From Caldivirga sp. MU80 (GTDB taxonomy: Archaea > Thermoproteota > Thermoprotei > Thermoproteales > Thermocladiaceae): DNA of 64,000 nt. Of this stretch, positions 60,813 through 64,000 are shown in pieces. Where the stretch lies: NCBI RefSeq assembly GCF_001663375.1, contig NZ_LCTF01000008.1, forward strand, positions 1 to 64,000, in the 5' to 3' direction. The stretch's first letter is position 1. Each line of letters begins with the position of its first letter. Position numbers and translations under genes: made by a program. The notes below the pieces were generated by a model, which saw only the letters and a program-made list of their open reading frames with translations, was not told the origin of the DNA and did no database searches.

Positions 60813-60830
60813 GTGGCATCCTCGACCTAA

Positions 60831-60841
60831 CCGTTAAATAC
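60831..60841. promoter_or_regulatory. Shared bidirectional TATA region
   Basis: CGTTAAATACA read on the plus strand lies about 27 bp before GTG 60863, and its complement lies about 26 bp before GTG 60812 on the minus strand. One near-symmetrical TATA element could therefore serve both divergent genes. Confidence 0.4.
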
Positions 60842-60862
60842 ATTTCGCACCTAGCCAAATCA

Positions 60863-62200
60863 GTGAAGGGCATTAGCCTCCAGGATATATGCAGGGGGGT
60901 CAGGGGCCAAGTGGACCTTGCTCCAGCCGTGAGGCAGTTCATAGAGTTAACCCTTGCTACAGTGGATAACCCGCAGTTCACATATCTAATAACCCCCCAT
61001 TGGGGTAGTAGGGCGTTAAGCAGAGTCATCATTAACAATAATGACGTGGGCGCAGTCTCACTGTCACCACTATTCTCAGGGGAGGGTGTATCCAATAGGC
61101 CACTGGTACTCAACTTCAATAAATCCCTAATCGGCAGGAGGGGTGATTATGCAAGGGCCTTGAGGGGTGGCTATGACTCAGTGGTGTACGTCGGCAATGG
61201 CGATTACACCAACGCCCAGCTGCTGGTCGGTGACTTAACCGTTAAGGCGAGGGGATTGCCAACAGAAATACCAGTGTTTTATACCAAAGCCAGCGTGAGC
61301 GGTTTAGGCATTAGGTATAGCGTGGACTTCACCTTGAGAAACGAACTCTACTACGACCTAGTCATAACGAGGGAGGGTGACTTACCTTACCTGGTGGTCA
61401 TGGGGTTTAACATTAGTCCACTATTCCTGGGTATTGATAATTGCCGCCTAGTTGATGTCCTGGTTAATACTGCTAAGGCCATAGCGTCACCTGACTTAAG
61501 GCTTAACTACGTGATCCACGTGGCTGTTAACGATGAGTGGGGTAACCCAAGGTTCCCACCACTCTACTGGGGTTTCAGCACGGTCAACTTCATTGAGGGT
61601 ACACTCCCCAAGTTGTCAACGGACTTAACACCGCTGGTTTACATATACATCGACTCAGTGGGGGACTATGTAGACGTTAAGGCCCCTGAGGAGGTTAGGG
61701 GTGCATTGAATGAGGACTTAGGTAGCTTAACGTTCATGGAGTCGCCGGGTATACTGCCTGATAACTACGGTTACTGGCCAATTTTAATTAAGCGTAGTGA
61801 ACCAGGTACCCCAGGCATTACCCCTGATGTTGGTGAATTACTGAGGAGGGTGTTAAGTAAACTTGAGACCGATCCTCAGTGGTTCATGAATAGAGTTAGC
61901 GAACTCTTCGTTAGGAATGTTGAACAAGCCTTTAGCGCTGGTGGTATTGGTGAATTAGCCAGGAGAATTAATCCTGACAATGCATCAACGATTAAGGGCA
62001 CGTTGATTAAGTACGTTTACAGCAGGATGAGGGATACCATAAGTAGGGTTAATTTACTTAACCTAACCGGCGCAGAGCCTATGGTAAACATAACCACTGG
62101 CGAGGTTTACCTAGACGCACCTGGTGACGCAGCTGAGGCTGAATTAATGAACCTGAGGTTAAGCATACTAGATAAGGTTAGGGCGCTGCTGGTTAAGTAA
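60863..62200 (+). CDS. M28 peptidase-like protein, probably inactive
   Basis: 445 residues from GTG 60863. The segment IPVFYTKASVSGLGIRYSVD, LYYDLVITREGDLPYLVVMG and FLGIDNCRLVDVLVNTAKAI follows the M28 aminopeptidase pattern (VVGAHxD...GAxDNxxG), and VIHVAVNDEWGNPRF resembles the catalytic EE-W-G loop. The first zinc His-x-Asp is replaced (GFNI) and GADDN is GIDN, so zinc binding looks impaired. The C-terminal 120 residues are helical and unassigned. The peptidase link is tentative. Confidence 0.5.
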   Translation: MKGISLQDICRGVRGQVDLAPAVRQFIELTLATVDNPQFTYLITPHWGSRALSRVIINNNDVGAVSLSPLFSGEGVSNRPLVLNFNKSLIGRRGDYARALRGGYDSVVYVGNGDYTNAQLLVGDLTVKARGLPTEIPVFYTKASVSGLGIRYSVDFTLRNELYYDLVITREGDLPYLVVMGFNISPLFLGIDNCRLVDVLVNTAKAIASPDLRLNYVIHVAVNDEWGNPRFPPLYWGFSTVNFIEGTLPKLSTDLTPLVYIYIDSVGDYVDVKAPEEVRGALNEDLGSLTFMESPGILPDNYGYWPILIKRSEPGTPGITPDVGELLRRVLSKLETDPQWFMNRVSELFVRNVEQAFSAGGIGELARRINPDNASTIKGTLIKYVYSRMRDTISRVNLLNLTGAEPMVNITTGEVYLDAPGDAAEAELMNLRLSILDKVRALLVK

Positions 62201-62262
62201 GACTTAGTTGAATAGCGGTACCTCAACTTTAAGCCTTATAAACTACGGTGCAGATTGCACCT

Positions 62263-63186
62263 ATGCTACCTAACATAAGGGATCTGATACCGGGTGTGGT
62301 CAATAAGGTAAGCCCATCCATAGTTGCCATAATGACAGCCGGGGCTGTCATTGATGAGTGGCTTAACGTAGTACCCATTAGGGGGTTTGGGACTGGGTTC
62401 GCCGTGGATAGGCACTACGTGGCCACAGCATCGCACGTAGTCTCCCAGCCGGGTGAAGTATCCATAGTGACCAGTGACGGTGACTTACTTGAGGCTGAGG
62501 TGGTGGGTGCAGACCCTGAGGTTGATACAGCGGTGCTTAGGGTTGACGGCGACTTAACGCCAATTAAGCTGGGGGACTCCGATAAGTTAATGGTTGGTGA
62601 ACCCGTTATAGCAATCGGCTACCCTCTGGGTTTAATGAACCAACCTACCGCAACCTTCGGCATAGTTTCAGCCTTAGGTAGAACCATAAGGGTAGGTGAG
62701 GTGATGCTTGAGGGGCTTATACAGACTGACGCAGCCATAAACCCAGGCAACTCAGGTGGACCATTAGTGAACCTAGACGGTGAAGTTGTGGGCATAAACA
62801 CGGCCATAGTCGCAGGGGCGCAGAATATAGGCTTCGCAGTTCCAATGAATCTAGCTAGGTTATCCATAAATGACTTGATAAGTAAGGGTTACGTTAGGAA
62901 GCCGAGGATAGGCATATATGGTGTTGACGTTAATAGGGTTCTCGCCAGGCAGTATAAGCTACCCGTGGATAGGGGAGTCCTGGTGGTGCATGTTCAGCCC
63001 TACTCTCCAGCGGAGGAGGCTGGGTTAAGGAGGGGTGATGTAATTACGAACATAGATGACGTCGAGTTGACGTCAATAGTGAAGCTTAAGACCTACCTAT
63101 ACTCCAGGTATGCTGAGGGTAAGAGGGAGTTTAAGCTGAGGTTAATTAGGGGTAGGAGGACTATCACGGTTGATGTTACCGTATGA
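62263..63186 (+). CDS. htrA: HtrA/DegP-like serine protease with PDZ domain
   Basis: About 307 residues from ATG 62263, 26 bp after a TATA box (CTTATAAAC near 62233-62241); the GTG at 62248 is less likely. The catalytic triad is His in VATASHVVSQPG, Asp in PEVDTAVLRVDG and Ser in NPGNSGGPLVNLDGEVVG. A single C-terminal PDZ domain (VHVQPYSPAEEAGLRRGDVI) follows. No signal peptide or membrane anchor is apparent, unlike bacterial DegP, suggesting a cytosolic quality-control protease. Confidence 0.92.
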   Translation: MLPNIRDLIPGVVNKVSPSIVAIMTAGAVIDEWLNVVPIRGFGTGFAVDRHYVATASHVVSQPGEVSIVTSDGDLLEAEVVGADPEVDTAVLRVDGDLTPIKLGDSDKLMVGEPVIAIGYPLGLMNQPTATFGIVSALGRTIRVGEVMLEGLIQTDAAINPGNSGGPLVNLDGEVVGINTAIVAGAQNIGFAVPMNLARLSINDLISKGYVRKPRIGIYGVDVNRVLARQYKLPVDRGVLVVHVQPYSPAEEAGLRRGDVITNIDDVELTSIVKLKTYLYSRYAEGKREFKLRLIRGRRTITVDVTV

Positions 63187-63269
63187 ATGATTATGGGGGT
63201 TATTCCTGGCCTAAATTAAAAATCAATAGGCCGGGGAAAGTTTAATAAGAAGCCTATTGGGCATTAAAT

Positions 63270-63749
63270 ATGCCTAACAGTCAGGAGGTGGAGGGGTACC
63301 TGGAGGCCGTTGTTGAGGGCGTTTATGTGACATCCACTGGTGCCGAGGCCGTTATGCTCCTAGGCACTGATGAATGGGGTGACTTCGTGTTACCCATTTG
63401 GATAGGCATGGCTGAGGCGTTAAGCATACAGAAGGCCATGGGGCAAATGGACTTCCCAAGGCCACTAACCCACGACCTACTTGTCGACATTTTGGAGAGG
63501 TTAAACGCAACCATTGAGAGGGTTACAATAGATGCCCTCGTTGACCACACCTACACGGCTACAATATACCTCAAGGATAATAGGAGCGGCTCCCAGCATT
63601 ACATCGACGCCAGGCCCAGTGATGCAGTTGCCATAGCGCTTAGGGTTAATGCACCCATACTGGTGGCTAGGCATCTTAAACAGTACACAGTGTCCATAAA
63701 TGAACTACTGGGTAAGTCGCAGGAGGGCGGCGAGGGTAAGTCGATTTAA
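63270..63749 (+). CDS. DUF151 (bifunctional nuclease family) protein
   Basis: 159 residues. VYVTSTGAEAVMLLGTDEWG, DFVLPIWIGMAEALSIQKAM, DLLVDILERLNATIERVTID and HYIDARPSDAVAIALRVNAP are signature segments of the BFN/DUF151 family, some plant and bacterial members of which have nuclease activity. The archaeal role is not established. A TATA-like AAAGTTTAATAAG is about 27 bp upstream. Confidence 0.88.
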   Translation: MPNSQEVEGYLEAVVEGVYVTSTGAEAVMLLGTDEWGDFVLPIWIGMAEALSIQKAMGQMDFPRPLTHDLLVDILERLNATIERVTIDALVDHTYTATIYLKDNRSGSQHYIDARPSDAVAIALRVNAPILVARHLKQYTVSINELLGKSQEGGEGKSI

Positions 63750-63779
63750 CACGCCTTTAAATGGTAATTAACTTCATCA

Positions 63780-64000
63780 TCAATCTTCATAGTGGCCGTG
63801 ATGCATGTGGCCGTGTTCATGGGTAGGTGTGTTAGCTACCTGAACCTCACCATTAATAACCATTTTAACGGCATCGTCAGCGTTAAGCCCCTCAGGCACT
63901 ATGTAAATTGTAATACCCAGTGACCTAGCCATGTTAAATCCAGGCCTACCTATCTCACTAACCACTAGGGTGTCTGCACCAATCTCCTTGACCCTCCTAA
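63780..64000 (-). CDS. NifX/NifB C-terminal-like protein (partial at window edge)
   Basis: The frame is open from the right edge and continues to the stop at 63780. Visible residues, including VKEIGADTLVVSEIGRPGFN, ARSLGITIYIVPEGLNADDA and KMVINGEVQVA, match the dinitrogenase iron-molybdenum cofactor-binding (NifX/NafY-like) domain common in archaea that lack nitrogenase. The last residues HEHGHMHHGHYED are His-rich and may bind metal. The N-terminus lies beyond the window. Confidence 0.75.
   Translation of the reverse strand, partial: RRVKEIGADTLVVSEIGRPGFNMARSLGITIYIVPEGLNADDAVKMVINGEVQVANTPTHEHGHMHHGHYED

Noticed and set aside
1-64000. CRISPR array, provirus or replication origin
   Set aside because: No regularly spaced identical repeats, no block of viral structural or integrase genes, and no cdc6/orc gene or origin-like repeat cluster were found, although PCNA and primase genes are present.

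Overview
The window reads as chromosomal DNA of a hyperthermophilic crenarchaeon of the order Thermoproteales, most like Caldivirga or Vulcanisaeta. The sequence shows this through archaeal information-processing genes (small primase subunit, two PCNAs, FEN1, HerA-NurA, aIF2-alpha, eL42, Nop10, Rpo4), PaREP1-family proteins, many remnants of TnpB-type elements, and TATA boxes about 24-27 bp upstream of start codons, the layout expected for leaderless mRNAs. The species assignment is inference.

Region by region: 1-230 is the 3' end of a tnpB gene and its element terminus, which ends in a broken ATPase gene (230-732). 867-2940 holds a small membrane-protein/wHTH gene set and a HIT protein. 3038-4839 is PCNA plus primase PriS. 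4889-9937 carries a UDP-sulfoquinovose synthase, the futalosine menaquinone genes mqnA-mqnE facing mqnC, and diphthine synthase. 10103-11033 is rpo4 plus a DUF655 protein. 11091-16888 has a GH106-like glycosidase, an acetyltransferase, a PaREP1-like protein and a VapBC pair. 16904-25557 looks like a nutrient-use region: two FAD oxidoreductase subunits, an orphan family-5 binding protein, a TrmB-type regulator, an aldehyde dehydrogenase pseudogene and a sulfatase-like hydrolase. 26108-27507 is an aIF2-alpha/nop10/rpl44e operon.

From 27.6 to 35.3 kb the DNA is littered with short GC-rich transposon-derived pieces. They include a chimeric nest of two tnpB remnants beside a truncated PaREP1 gene, and a 261-bp hairpin-rich insert that cleanly splits a DEAD-box helicase gene. 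A threonine synthase and tRNA-Arg(CCG) lie among them. 34-49 kb holds metabolic and stress genes: SDR, nucleotidyltransferase, Fur-like regulator with rubrerythrin and DUF3501, MscS, thiE-thiM, a glutamate-synthase-like protein with an archaeal asparagine synthetase-like protein, a YchF GTPase, and slipin with NfeD. 48-64 kb holds a P-loop ATPase, a DsbA-like protein, a VWA protein, HerA-NurA, thioredoxin, a second PCNA with an acidic tail, a Clp1/Grc3-like polynucleotide kinase whose C-terminus was rewritten by a second tnpB remnant, FEN1, an HtrA-like protease, a DUF151 protein and a NifX-like protein cut by the window end.

The most interesting signals are structured non-coding DNA in the tnpB-derived elements: a stem-loop at the left end of one group, where the stem sequence changes between two copies but pairing and the loop word TTACCTC persist, and a perfect 12-bp-stem multi-branched fold inside the helicase insert. 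Two genes (55734-56387 and 60863-62200) look like catalytically dead members of the alkaline phosphatase and M28 peptidase superfamilies. No CRISPR array or provirus is seen.
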